A stretch of DNA of 64,000 nt from Rhabdornis inornatus (Eukaryota > Chordata > Aves > Passeriformes > Rhabdornithidae), in contig VWZS01010162.1 of assembly GCA_013397075.1 (NCBI GenBank), positions 344,168 through 408,167 on the forward strand, read 5' to 3'. A program made the position numbers and the translations under genes. Positions 21,962-35,936 of the stretch are shown piece after piece (positions within the stretch are counted from its first letter, which is position 1; each line of letters begins with the position of its first letter). The notes beneath the pieces were generated by a model that saw only the letters and a list, made by a program, of their open reading frames with translations, was not told the origin of the DNA and did not search any database.

Positions 21962-24900
21962 ATGTGATCTCATCCACATATGCAATCCTACTCCACATAA
22001 CCAGCTGTCTGAAGTAACAAATTGCTTTAACAGATTTATTAAATGACATGGTTACAAGTTTAGCAACCTGATTGTTCCTGCATTCTTGGTTCTCACTGTT
22101 TGCTGGGAAGTTTTTACTTCAGAAACTTGCTACTGCAGGCATGATTATGCTCTTTCTGCAAACTCAGTGAGTAGTTTCTGCTGATCTTTGTAACTCTACA
22201 GAAATTTAACGGAACTTTCATCCACCATGCAAGTTTTCTTTTATGTGCAGACATTTTATTTTGGGGAATGTTAAACTAACTTGATCTCACTCATGTGAGC
22301 AGAAAACAACTCAGTGAAACAGGCATATAAGAAGAAATTCAACTTAATACTAGAGGTCAGAAGATAGTTTTTATTTAAGTGTTCTCACCTCTCTAAATAA
22401 GAACTGTCAAAAAGCAAGAAATTTAACTCAGGGAAGTATTTCTGGATCATAAGATTTCACCTTGCACTATCCTATTCAAATACATGTTCACAGTTTCTGT
22501 GTGTTACTTCTGAAGGCACAATGGTACATACGACTATAAAGATAAAACAGACATGAGCATTTAGATACCTGGAGGGTAAAGCAAAATAATTAACTTATCA
22601 ACTGATAATAATCATATCTTTTGTTCTCAAATAGAATACTTTTTTTTCCTTTTTTCTTTTTTTTGCAAAAGCAAGTGTATATTTAAAAAAAAAAAAAAGG
22701 GAAGCCGGAAAATTACTGAAAATAAATTTCTTCCAGGTTAGTGTAAAGGAATCTCTTAAATTTCCTGTTTAGTGTACACTAGACAGAGGCCATCTCCACT
22801 GAGATCTGAATGCATATGCCTAAATTTGTTGTTATCTATGATTGCAAGGGAAAAGACAGGTAGATGGAATTCTGTTCTTTGTTGCTTTGTAAAAATTAAT
22901 ATTCTTATGCATACTCATATCAATTCCTCATTTTAAGAAAGACATATTTTATTCAAATAAAACCCATTTTATTAAATCACAAATAATCATCAAAGACGGA
23001 CTCCTTTTTTAGTAAGTGATGCAGAATGGCTTCTTTGCTTTTGGACATATAGCTACATTTGCATTACCAGACCTAACCTATCAAAGAACCAGTCTGCTTC
23101 ATATGATTGGTTTAGTTACCATTTTTGTGCCAATTAACAATATGGTTTTCTGTAAATAAGTTTTTGGTTATGGAGGCTGTTGACAAAAATTTTGAAACCT
23201 ATTTGGCTTAGGAACTATCCTAGTAAAACGCTATTAGCAAATTTTTTATTTCATTGGCATCTTTTATAGACAGGTATTTCCTGAATTACTTTAGTTTGTC
23301 TGCTTCTAACTTATATGTTGTTTATCAGAACCTGATGATTGTATTTTTCAGGCACAATATTAAAAACAGAGCTTATGCCTTGAGACTGGGTTTGTTCTAA
23401 GACAAATCACTAAAAGCCAGTTGATGGGCTTTTCTGGAAATTATGAGATTGTTTGGACAGGAAGTGTGAAACTAAGGATATTCTTCTGTTTTCTTCACAT
23501 TTACCCTGGATTTTTTCATAGTTGGTCATACTCATTTTAAGCGATTTTATACTTGACACTAAAACAAAATAAAAGGCCAGTTTGCTATTCCAAGCAGTGC
23601 AATGTGTAAAATCAGCTTTAAATTTATTAGAAAGTGCTTCAAGCATTCATAGAGATTAATAAACAATGTAATCAGAATATATGATACATTAAAGAATGCA
23701 ATCTCTTGTGAGAAGCCATAGATAAAAGTCATGTATGGGACTCATGGTACATCTTGGCAGATGGTATTTCACTAGTGATAACAACAGCACTGACTTTAAC
23801 AATAAATTTCTTATATAATATTTTTTAATTTTACGCAGTAGCTTGTACAGGTAGTGGCAGAGCACATTATATTTCTTTCAATTAGCTTTTTATTGCTATA
23901 ACAAAGGTAAACTAAAGTTCAATGGAAGCCTTTACCATTGCTTTCAGAGACTTTGGACAAACCCTAACTGAGATTTTAAAAGTAGTCAAAGGAAGAAAAA
24001 TACATTTAAAGAAATGTCATGACTGTTTTAATGAGTATTGGTGAAATAAGACAATAAATCATGGTGAAATAGAATGGGCAGGTAAGACTAAAATGTAGAA
24101 AACGTTTGGAACAGGAATTAACTCTGCAGAGGCAGCTCAAGTAATAAATCTAGAGACAGAGAGGGAATGTATAAATACAAAGAGGAATTTTGAAAGACAT
24201 TGCATTGAAAGTGTCAGGATTTTTCATTTCTGATGATCTATAACACAGTGCAGAAAATCTGCAGAAAATAAAATGTTATACTCCAGGGTGATCAGGAAGG
24301 TAGTGAGACTTTCAAATACCATTACTGATTATTGTAATAATGCTTAAAGCCTCCAAGTCTGTACTCTTCATCATACCTATATCATGGCTAGGGCAAATTT
24401 AAGGAAGAAAGGCATCACAGTTCTATAGTTTGGACCTGATCACTAAATAAAACATTTCCTTCATGCCAATATAGTGCTTACTTCAAAATTAGTATACTGC
24501 AGTTTAGACTTGCCTACAGTGCATCATTGTATGAAAGTCTGCCTTACCACTTACTGGTGTCAGAAAATAGCTCAATATTTATGAAGGAGTCAAGTACTTA
24601 GCATAAGAATGAAGCAATTCTTTACATTATCAAAGATAATCACTGAATGATTACCAGATTTTGTTAACTATATTATAATAAAATTATGAAATATATTTTT
24701 TTACAAGTTGAATACACAATATATATATAATTTCAGGAATAATTATGTTAAAGGAAAAAAACAAATGTCCGTGTGATAAGTTTTCTTGCTGGTTTTGTAT
24801 AATAAAACCTTAAGTGGCTTTGCCCTTGAAGAGACCTGACTCAGCAACAGTATGTCCTTGTTTATATCTGCAGATCTAATCAGAAGGTACATATTTAATA

Positions 24901-25056
24901 AAATATCATAGCGACATGTTATTTACAAAGTGTTGCAATGAGTAGTATCGGTACTTGGCTAGATATCTCCTATCCAACATGCAAAAAAGCATTGATATTT
25001 TGGTTTTTTATTACTCTCAGTTTTAAGAGATGTTGATAATTTTCCCTTCAAATTAA
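21962..25056. other. AT-rich non-coding stretch
   Basis: Only homopolymer runs (for example A14 near 22685) and TA-rich patches near 24660-24730. No gene or element recognised. Confidence 0.5.
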
Positions 25057-25095
25057 AAACAAACAAACAAACAAACAAAAACAACAAAAAAGCCA
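25057..25095 (+). repeat. AAAC microsatellite
   Basis: A run of AAAC units followed by AACA and A-rich sequence. It explains the phenylalanine and leucine-rich minus-strand frame that crosses it. Confidence 0.9.
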
Positions 25096-28000
25096 GCACC
25101 AACAACAAATCTTGTTCAAACAAGATTGCATACGCACTCACAGATCAATGTGTGTCTGTAGCTCTGATTGATCAAGACATTTCAGGAAAAAAGCCATGGA
25201 GTCCATCTTGACATCTTAGAAATCCAGTAACATAAAACTTGGTGGTGCATTAATGATCTTGGTGGGTCATTATACTATTTCTCTTTTACGTGGTAGTTTT
25301 CTTTTTTCATGTAACATTTTTTATAAACTGTAGTAGATCTATATGAGAAAAGAGGTTTCAATTGAAGCATTATTCTATTCAATCAGTTAATCCTAATGCT
25401 CTAAGGACCTTCCTGTGCAATTACAGAATCACAGAACCACTACATACATCCTCCATTGATACAACTGCAGACAGCAAAAATCCCTAAACATATAACTTTC
25501 ACATTCATCTTATAGAACTGTAATGACGTAGAACTTACTTCAGATAATCCTTAGGCTTGTGATAGTATTTTCTCCACAGTTTTGATATTTTCTAAAGATC
25601 TATCAAAAAGTAGTTGAAAACAAAGAAAAATAGAGTCTTTTGTGCTTGGTATTTCTTAGCCCATATAGATTTTTGTTGTTTTTCTTTAAAAAATTATTCA
25701 TTCCTCTTCATTTAAGGTTCTAGCTGTGTTGATAACCTGTTTTAAGCTAAAAGGTTCTTAGTTCTTATTTAACCATAGTGAAAAAAAATTAGAAACAAGG
25801 AAAATAACAATCGCTTTAGGGCACATCTGTGGCTCATATTAGTTAATTTTAAAAGGCTAACATTATATCATCATCTTGATCTATTGACAGGACAGAAAAC
25901 AAGAGCCACAGTTACAACACATTCAAAGAGCAACTTTTTAGTTGAAAGCATTACTTATTTGTGTTCAACGCATCATGAGGGATATCTTCACACTTAGCAA
26001 AGCAAGTAATAAGATAAAATGCTTCTTGGTTGAAGTTATGTATTATGGTTCATCTTTTTATATTTATTTCTCTGGAAAATGTAAGCAAAACCTTTTATAA
26101 ATCTCAGGCAAAATTCTAGTTTATGGTACATAACTGTCCTGTGAAAGACTATTAGAAGAATCAAAACTGGGAATGAAACCACATTACTTCTGCTCAAACT
26201 AAAGAAACTTATTATTATCCAAATTCTGAGAATTTGGAAAAACTGTAGTTTATATATAGCCTTTTTTGCATTAGGTCTTATTACTAGCAAGAGCAATTTA
26301 TAAATTAAGGTTCAAAAGTAACTTTATTAGTCTTGGTTTTGAAATATGCTTTTCTGAATAAGAAGAATGTTGTTAGATGCTGTCCATTGTCTCATCTTGG
26401 AAAACTGCTTGTCTCATAAATGTACATTTACTTCTGAAGTGGAATCATAGAACAAGGGATAGCATCATTCCCAGAATTTACTATTGAAGGTTAGTTTGCC
26501 AGTGTTGAAAGAGCATACACAGCACAATGGATTAGGAAATCTCTGTGTATTTATATGTAGTATGATGCCAATTCCATTTTTCAGTGGGCTTTTCCTAACG
26601 GAGAACATTCCTCTCCTCCCCTATCCCTTTGCACAGGAAACTGTTCTCCTGCAGTGCCTGAGATAAGAACCAAAGTTTATAATCTGATGGAGAAGTAGAG
26701 CAATTTTTAACTTGCAGATCATCCACAAGTTATACTTTTTGTAAGTTATTCTTTTCACTGATAGCAAATGCAATTTAGTCTGTCTAGAGCTTTTATTTTT
26801 CTCAAAACTTGTATTAAATATTAAACTAATACAGCCATATAGCAACTGTGAATGATTAAACCTACTGTAGTAATTCAAACATCTTATTTTTTCCAGGTGA
26901 ATAAAATCCTAACTCTAAAGACTGCTATGAATCATGATGTATTAGCATTTCAAAACAACAATAATGACAGCAGTGAAAAATATTTCACAATTCACTTTTT
27001 TTGTAAAACAGATATGGCTTTAATCTCTATTATAATGTCACCTGCTGCTGCCAATATGCTTAAACATCTTTCATCGTTTTCCCATATCCTCAAAAATTTT
27101 TATTCTTATGCATATCACCTGTGAACATCATTCCCAGCTTCACGGGGATGTGGCATTCAGTGCAAAGCAGAAGGCATTTTCTTAGCCTGTTTACTAAAGA
27201 ATTTTATTTAGTATTTCTGTTTTTAATAACTTTTTGGACCAATTGGTCAATTTCAACTAATACCAAATAAAATTACAACAAAATTTGCTAGAAAGAGTTC
27301 CCTGAAAGAGAGAGAGCAGAAATCTCTCTGCACACTTCTTTTATGATCAGCTGTCTGTCCAAAGGCAGACACATTCTCATCATATGATTATCTTGAATTT
27401 CACCGCAGACTAGCATTGATGCAGATGTTTCTTGCCTAGGATGGATATTGCTGAAATATGGAAAGATGTGTGGAAGGGGAGGGAAAAGGCTTTGGCAGAA
27501 CAGCTGGCTAGGTGAGAAAATACATGAAGTCATAAGTACTGCTTTCATCATTCAGAAACTGTTTCATTTTTGTTTCTGCTTTATTTTCACCATTTTAATT
27601 TGAGATACAATAAAGGAAAGATTCACATCAAAGAATTCCTTTGTTTGAATGCTTTTTATGCTGAAAGCAAAACAAAAAACCCTCTTGAAGATAACATGTA
27701 GCTTATAACTTCAGGAAAAAAACACATTAAAAGTTCAATCATTAAATATGAATTTGACACTTTTGAAAGTGATGAGGGATCAAGCTCCTCACATTCCTAA
27801 GTTCAGTAAAATTATTGCCAGGTTTTCTAGAAATACATGATTATTCTCTTAGCCAGAACATTCTGAAACAGCTGAATAGTGTCATACAGCTCAGATTCCT
27901 CTTCTCTGTCTTAACCAGGGTAAATCATGCTTGTACATTCTTATCACCAGTTAGTGCCAGTTAGATTGGCAAGTTATATTCTTTTAGTAATACAGGTGCT

Positions 28001-31000
28001 GTTAATATCCATAGTTTAGCCAGGATAAGCTCTGATTGAATGGTACTTAAAAATTTATCTATGAAGTTGGCTTAAAATATTTGATACTTAGTTTGTGAAC
28101 CCAAATGAAGTGCATGGGTTTGTTGCTGAAATGTAAAGTTTAGCTGTGTGGAAAAATAATGTTGCTTTTGACCAACATTTTATTTTGGTAAATCTTAGAA
28201 TTTCAATCTGTTAGAAGCCCAATTATTGAGATAAAGACCCACTTGTTCCCCTCAACTCTCAGACAAAATAAAAATCAACCTAAGTTTTACTTTAGGCATT
28301 GCGGTGTGTTTTTAAGGTCCGTTTGTTTTCCATATCCATCATCCTACTTTACACGTATACAGATGAACAGACATCCTTAGAGCTGTTTTGAGTTAATATA
28401 TGGTCACAATGCATAAATGAAATAACTTCTCATCTAAAGCTAATAAATATTCTCTTGCAGTCTTGCAATTTTAACCCATTAGAAAATGCTGTTCAGGTAG
28501 AGGAACACACTGCTTTCAATCCTTACTTAAAGCAATTACAAAAAGCCTGTATAGAAACAACTGAAATATCTTGAACTTTACCTCCTTTCAGCAAAGGGTG
28601 GATTCATCTTAAGACAATTAATTGTTCTTATCGTATCTCAAAGACTGAAAAAGTTTTCACCACTCTTTCATAAATAATTATCAAATAAGTCTCAAAAAAA
28701 ATTTCTCTTTTTATTTTCCTCTGCAGAGTAATGCAAGGTAAATGGTTGTTTACAAAATAAAGAATTTTCAGTAATTAAAAAAAGACAAAGTGTCAACTAC
28801 TTAGGAAAATCCTTTCTTACTGTTCAGTTAGATCAACTGTAAAAGTAGCTACCAATTTCATAAGATGGGGAATAATCTAGAGGATGATGGATGTAGAATG
28901 ATAAAGGAATAACGATTCAGCCAGCATAGATATAAATCACTAGATTAATTTCAGAATCTTTTCATGGTCTCCTGCCTCTAATAAGAAATGTGGTATGTAG
29001 AATTAAATCCTAATATAAACTTAAACAAATTTCTGATAAAATAAAGTTCAATTACAAACTATGAATGCATGCCTCATTTTATACTTCCGTGTTAACCATT
29101 AAGTTAATAAAGGCACAACATTATGCGTCTCATTATTTATATGATGAAAACATATATGTGGACCACAACTAGTATTTACACAAACACAGCCCTATTTTCC
29201 AGTGGAATCAATTGCTTAGTGGATTGTGGAACAAGCCTTATTTGTACTGTGAGCCACTTATTCATCTTTAACATGCAACTGGAAGTTGCATTTTCTTTCC
29301 AACTCTGACATACAATGAAAATTCATTGTACCAAACAGCTTTTCTTGGATTTATTTAGCAAGAAAGATTTATTTTTGTCTTAAAATACACTTGAATTGCA
29401 AGTATATGAACTTAACTAGGACTCAAGGATACCTGGAACAACAACCAGGATGGTTGTTTGTACATTCAACCCAGGGATGACTTGGATGTGCAAACATAGA
29501 ATAAAGACACTCTGGATTCCGAGATGCAGCTCCACCAAAAGGATTTCCTTTTCTCATACATTCTTACTGACATCTTACTACTAAATGCAAAGCAGATGGT
29601 CCTATTGGTAATTTTATATTTGTGGAATGCAACCTCATATCATATAAAGCATTCTGATACTTGCTAAGGTGAGTTTTCAGGATTTTTTAAAGAAAATTGT
29701 CCATTGTAATAATGTAAGAGTCAGTGAGCCCAGGATCAGATACATTGCTTAAAGGAACTAATTAATTAAGCAAGGTTGAATAGAACAGCATGAAACAGAG
29801 AAATATAAAGTACCTTTTTTTCCTCCCTGTTTCTGCACTGTGGTGACTAATGTTTATTGAGTCCCCATAGTGAGATGCAGAGAGATTTTTCCCAAGATCT
29901 CATGCTGTTTTAAAAGGAAACAATGGTTTGTGGTAAAATCAACTCATGCTGAGCTACATTAACTGCACCGTGTTATCAGCTGATAATGGTGTTATTAACA
30001 CGTTACCCACTGTGTATATTTGTGAATTAGGATATTTCCTCTTAATGGAATTGAGCCATTTTCTTTGAAAAGGCAAGTATTAGACATTTTGACACCATTT
30101 TGGAGAGGTTAAGAATACAGCCCCATTTATTGGATGGATTCTTTTTTCTTCTTTTTTTTGTTGAATCTTTACCCTTTAAACTTCGGAAGTATGTTTAGTT
30201 TTACTCCACTGTCTTGCTTTGAGATTTCATTGAGACTATTAAAAGGGCATAGTTTTTATAATGAAAGAAAAATATAAAAATATGTTATGTTGGAGAATAC
30301 ACTATAAATTCTGAACATTCCAAAAGGTCACCCACTAATACAACAGTAAGTAATGACTCTTACATTGCATTATGGAAAAGCTGTTGCTGAAATATAGCAA
30401 TAATTCTTTTCCTAGTTAGGTAGTACTGGCCAAACTCTTGAATTTAGTAGGAAGTCAAGTTTCTTGCTCATTAGAGGACAGTTGGAGGTAAACATATTTC
30501 CTGTAAATTCAACATAATCAATAAGTCTACCAACTACACATTTGCTACACACTGCCAATTATAACAAAATGTACTCTTCCTAAAAACAACAAGTCAAAAC
30601 ATGTTGCTGTGATTTTCATTCTTATTTGCTTCCTTCTGAACCTAAGACCATGACATGAATAATGATGTAACCATTACATAAATACAGGGAAGCAAATGGC
30701 AGCACAATTATGTGATTAAAAATTACCTTTATTTGTATTTTTCTCTGTAAGAAAAAGTACATACTGCTCAATTTGTAGACATTGGCAAAAAGAAAGCAAT
30801 GTTTTTCATCTATGATCATTTCATGAACTTTCAATAGGAGGCAAACTAAAACATTTGTTAGTATTTGACATGAAAAAATCCAAGGACTATTACTCCAGAT
30901 AAAGAAACCCTGACAGAAAAACATTTCTTCTATATTTCATGAGATAATGAAATTAGCTCTCTGCCTATTCACAGCTTCATAATATTTTCTTGAAAATATT

Positions 31001-34000
31001 TCCAGCTGAAAGTAATAAATAGTCTTAATGAAATAGATAAAGATACATCTTGCTAGAAGCTGTAAATTTTCAGGGTAATCAAAATGTTATGGTCTTTTAA
31101 TTTTGTTGTGCAAAGAGAGTAAAGACTCAAAATCACACATGTTGATATTAAACAGTATTATGTAATCTATGTCATCATATAGAACTTCTTCACATTTCAG
31201 TAACATAAACACACAGCCATAAGCCAAAAATGTCTGAAATATGTAATGTAATCATTCTTCTCTAAAGGTTTTGTGAATTAACAGTAACTGATATTAAGAA
31301 AATATTGAATTATATTTCTAGTTCTATTATGCATATTCTTCAAGCTCTTTGGTTCCTTCTTTATCCTCTCTGACTAAGCTCCTAATTTGTATCATGGATG
31401 TAATAATTTTTTCATTTGTCAGACCCATCTGTATTTATATTTATTTTTTTAATTCAGGCTTCCACTTTCTATATACTTGGATAGCAACAACCATAGTGCA
31501 ACTCATCTCTATATAAGCTTCTAAATGTTTCTGAAAGAAAAATAAATCATGAGAGTATAATTTCCACTGCAGACAATTGTATCTAAAGGTCTTAAGTTTA
31601 CTTGGGGGCTCTAAATCTCCTCGGATTCCTGGGCCACTGAAATGGAGATATGAAAACACTCTTTACACATTCTAGAAAACTTCAGCTGAAGTATTTTTGT
31701 TTCCTTTTTCCAAGCCAAAGGATGCTAGATTTTAACTGGTTTGGGGATTTTCTTTCCCAGATTATACAATATGAATGCAAGACAAGACCATTTTTCTTTT
31801 ACGTGCCTTTTTTTTTTTTTAGCTGACGATCTCTGCTGCAGACTGTATAGTTCAGCCAATGCTTCATGCTAAATACAAACATTTCCTCACACAATATTCA
31901 GCACTGTGTGTAACGTTCTGTGTAGTTTTATAGCTCTTTTCTAGCACATAGCCCTTAAACTATCAAGGCCTTTACATTTTTTCATTCTGTATAGTGAAGT
32001 AGTCCCACCCAAATTCCACTGCTGAGTATGAAAACATGTTTAGAGAGAATTCATAATGACTTTAAGAGATAAATATTTAAATATGTATCTATACATTGCA
32101 TGTTTATGTATTATAGACATATATATATATAATTTATACTAAAAGTAGACCCAGCACTACAAGAGAGTTCTGGTTTCTATAGCTTGTATTTATTTGTTGC
32201 ATAAGATGTAATATAATGTTTCAAGTGCTCTCATATGACATTGCCATAGCATACACGCACCAAGAAAACATGTGGCAACAACGTTCTTTCAGAGGAAGAA
32301 TGCCCTCCTGAAATCTTGGTACTAAGTCTGACGAAGGGAGAAAAGATATTGTTTTAAATAGAGTCTTTTCTGGTTTCTTCTTGTTTGTTTTTCCTCTTCA
32401 TAATAAAATAAACCATTGGGTACTTTATGCAGATAACACAAATACTGAAGAATTTGCAACAGATAACTTAGATTAACATCAGATTGATTGTACAAAGTTG
32501 TCATACCTGTGAGAGGCTGTGCACCTGTAGGAGTTTCAAGCAGCAAAGTAATAATCCAGCAGCTATTTCAGAATGAGCTGATGTCCCTCCCATGTGTCCA
32601 CCCATTTAAACTCTTGGCAAAGAAGCTACCTTTTCTCTTTGCTCCATACCATTTTGCTAAATGGATTTTAAATAGCATCTTTAGACACTGGTCTTATGGC
32701 CATTCTTAGTGCTCACAGACACTGAATACTATACAGAATGAACTTTTAGTTAATGTTAAAAGTTGGGTAGATAATTCAGAGCTGGAATCAGAGTTAGGAA
32801 AATAGCCCAAAATAAGAGATTATCAAGGCTGACATCAATAAAAATATCTGATGACCTCAATCAAAAATAGTTGAACTGAAGTGGCAATGATTTCACTAAA
32901 TAGATATGGCTTCACAACCTACCTTTGCTTATTTGTGCATTTTGGTAATCTGGAAAAAAATTGTCATTTTTCATGCTAACAAAAAGATGGAGGCCAATGT
33001 AGCACAAGTGCAATGCTGGGAGTTTGTTGTATATCTCTTACCCTAAATAGTTTCTTCTTGGAACGCTTTATATGAAAATCCATTGCCCAGTCAGGAAAGG
33101 TAGAACAGGAGTTGCAGGAAGTTTTTTATTGCCATCCCTCTTTGCTTTTGTGTTTTCCTGTCCCTGTTTTCTCTGCTCATATCTGGCAGTGAGCTGGAAT
33201 GATAAGAGAGTGTTTTGTGCAAAACTATGCAATAACACTTTTAATAAGTAGACTGGAAATTCTTTTGTTATAAAATATTTATTTCTAAGTACATTTATTT
33301 GCAATAGAGCAAAGAACAGGAAAAACATATTTAGTTTGCAATTGAACAATATAGTATTGTTTTCTAAATGTATGATGCTAGTTAACTTCACTATTACATT
33401 TCCTTATTAATTTATGCAGTTCATTAAGTTTAACTGGCACCTACAGAAAAAATGATTTTACAGTTTGATTTGCAGCAGGGGGAGATGTACTCATAATGAA
33501 TATCTTGGTTGTGCGTTCCCCACATATTTTTAGCTAGGAAAACTGTATTTCTAGAGGAGTGTCCTCTGAACAACAACAAAAATTTTCTCTTTGCATTTTT
33601 ATTAAAATTAAAAAACAGTGAGATGATTAAGAAACAATTATGTGTTTTAAATTTTAAGTATTTAATAGCTTATTTCTAGATACAAGTTCTGCAACTTTAA
33701 AGCTCTTCTGAAATGAAAAATAAATGTAATTGTTTTTATTACTATGACACATACATAACTTGGAGATTGAGGATTGATAGGAAGAAATGGGATCCACTTG
33801 AGTAAGAAGGCCAAGTGACTAAGTATGGGGACTAAGAATTCCTCATATCAGCTAAGGAAAAACAACAATCAATGTGGAACTGGTAAAGCCTGAGTATGTA
33901 TTTAAAGAGATTGCTATAGATGAAAATTGACATTTCAGCTCAGTGTCTTTCTTACCATATATTTTTTCTTGAAATCACTTGAAAATTTATACCTAAGGAT

Positions 34001-34862
34001 TACCTGTGTCTATGTACACATTTCAGTATGACTGCTAACAATGAGACTGTGAGGGGGAAGCATGTCATGCAGTAACAAATGACATGGTTATTTTAATTGT
34101 ATTATTCAAAATTGCATTATGAATGGTTAAATATACATTTGTTTTACTGAAGCCTTTATGAGTACATAATTGAAGTAACAGTAGTTCAGTCAAGAAATGT
34201 GTGTAGTAATAGAAGAAACGTGGTAAAATGAGCATTGTTTTGAGATTTAGAAACCGTAGCAAATAATTCTTGTGTGAGAGTTTCTCCAGAAGTATTGTCA
34301 AAGACACTACTTATAAAGTTGAAAAGAGTAAGTATTGGCAAAGCCAATATGCAGCCTCTAAATCATTATCTTCTTTGTGGCTAAAAGGAAAAAACAAACA
34401 GTAATTTAGGATATGACTTTCTTTTTAAATGAATACTCACGTTTTTTGCTTTGGACATGAAAGAATCAGGAATAAGATGGTAGAAGAGTGTGCCTTAGGT
34501 AAGTTAGGTGGACCAGGTTTACTTAAAAGTCTGAGACATTATTACTGTATTACAATGTAAATATGTTTTGTCAGTATCAGACACTTGATGAGAAGCAGTC
34601 TCATGTCAACAAGTCTTACTCCTGAAAACCTCTGAACAGCTGGTGCTTGAATGAAATAGGAATCTGGCAATTCTAGAACAGTTCTAGGCAGAAAGAGAAA
34701 ATGCTCTATAAGTGAAAAAATAAGTTATTCAAATTTTAATAGTGTGAAAAAACACAAATGGCTATTACTATTAATTCATTCACATTGGTGCATATACTCA
34801 TAATCCAAATACAAAAGAAACCTCATTAGGAACGCTACAGTTAGCAGTTGTTATATCTTAAG
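25096..34862. other. Long AT-rich non-coding stretch without recognised elements
   Basis: Almost 10 kb in which I recognise no CR1, LTR, exon or RNA gene. It holds short T and A runs and a TATATA patch near 32117-32130. Small open frames (30622-30924 minus, 33068-33391 minus and others) are rich in residues typical of AT-rich noise and lack domains. A weak CR1-end-like 'cagaatcacagaa' occurs at 25426 without supporting flanks. Confidence 0.5.
29973..29986. promoter_or_regulatory. GATA/E-box composite palindrome
   Basis: The perfect 14-base palindrome TTATCAGCTGATAA holds a CAGCTG E-box flanked by two outward GATA cores that overlap it. GATA factors and class II bHLH proteins bind such motifs in vertebrate enhancers. 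This is only a motif match in AT-rich DNA; no function is shown. Confidence 0.3.
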
Positions 34863-35024
34863 AAAAAACCAAACCAAACCAAACAAAAAAGAAAACAAAA
34901 AAAAAAACAAACAAAATGAAACGAAATGAAACAAAACAAAACAAAACAAAACAAAATAAAACAAAAAGCACACAAAAAACCAAACAAACAAAAAAACCCC
35001 TACAAACAAAAAACACCAAACCCC
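34863..35024 (+). repeat. A-rich AAAAC/AAACC array
   Basis: About 160 bases of A-rich sequence with AAACC units first, AAATG and AAACG variants in the middle and AAAAC units near 34930-34960. It has the same type and strand bias as the array at 2182. The minus-strand phenylalanine-rich frame over it is an artefact of composition. Confidence 0.9.
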
Positions 35025-35480
35025 TGTGAAGGCTAAACTTGTTCCTCCTTTGCCAGGTTCAGAGACAATGACCAGCATCAGATATCGCTGTCTGACTGGG
35101 CCAGGTTGTTGGTGCCAAGGCAGGGATGAGGTCAGGCCAGGACTTCAGCCCATAGCTCAGGGTCCCTGTCTGGATAAAAGAGTTAAGTGGCCCAGTCATG
35201 CTGTTAAAGGCCCAGGACTAGTCTCAAATGAAAGCAGTAGGCACAGACAGAAAGACCAGCCAGAGTCTCCCTGCTGGGTCTCTTGGATCTTCCACTGACT
35301 CCTCTGCTAGATTGTTCTTTCAAAGTCACCACTGCACCATCTCTAAGCTGGCCATGAGCCTCAGCAGCCAAATCCACCAGAGGAAGGATGTTTTCATGGC
35401 CATTCCTAGTATTCTCAGAGACCCCAAGCCAATTCTTTAAGCATGGGTTCTGAGGTGATGTGATAAGCTGTTGGCATTCT
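35025..35480. other. GC-richer block of unknown nature
   Basis: Directly after the A-rich array the composition changes to roughly balanced, with segments such as 'gcagggatgaggtcaggcc' and 'cccaggactagtctcaaatg'. Two overlapping plus-strand frames (35026-35298 and 35228-35440) are open but show no recognisable domain. It could be an old LTR or other transposon fragment, a conserved non-coding element, or retrocopied transcript sequence. I cannot distinguish these by eye. Confidence 0.4.
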
Positions 35481-35641
35481 CTCAGGATCCAAGGAATGGG
35501 ATGTGAGTCAAGGGGTTGTCTTCTCCCTCTTTGTCAGGAAAAATACATTCTTGAAAGAAACAGTTTTTGTCTTTGCTCTAGGGTCTACTTGGGACCATTT
35601 TTGTCTGTTTTCTAACAGACTTTATCCTTTGTGCTTTCTTT

Positions 35642-35936
35642 ACTCTTCTGTAACTCTGTGTTACATATTACTTTGGCCAATGGTGTCCAATGCATACGTT
35701 GGATACACTTGCTTCCTTCTGTTGCCACTAAAATCTGTTTTGCTCAGCTTCTAAGTTTGTATTATTAACAGAGGAGCTGTTGATATATNACTCTTCTGTA
35801 ACTCTGTGTTACATATTACTTTGGCCAATGGTGTCCAATGCATACGTTGGATACACTTGCTTCCTTCTGTTGCCACTAAAATCTGTTTTGCTCAGCTTCT
35901 AAGTTTGTATTATTAACAGAGGAGCTGTTGATATAT
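35642..35936 (+). repeat. Exact 147-bp direct duplication across an N (assembly artefact)
   Basis: Bases 35642-35788 and 35790-35936 are identical over all 147 positions and are separated only by the N at 35789. Two contig ends sharing an overlap and joined by a single placeholder N explain this best. The true locus probably has one copy, so the window is likely 148 bases too long here. Confidence 0.93.

Noticed and set aside
25423..25441. 'acagaatcacagaa' resembling a CR1 3' terminal repeat
   Set aside because: The adjoining sequence does not continue into CR1 on either side, so a chance match is more likely.
26443..26460. 'aatcatagaa' resembling a CR1 end
   Set aside because: Only ten bases match; flanks do not.
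35503..35754. 83-codon plus-strand frame with hydrophobic stretches
   Set aside because: It runs into the assembly duplication and shows no signal peptide logic or known family; likely chance.
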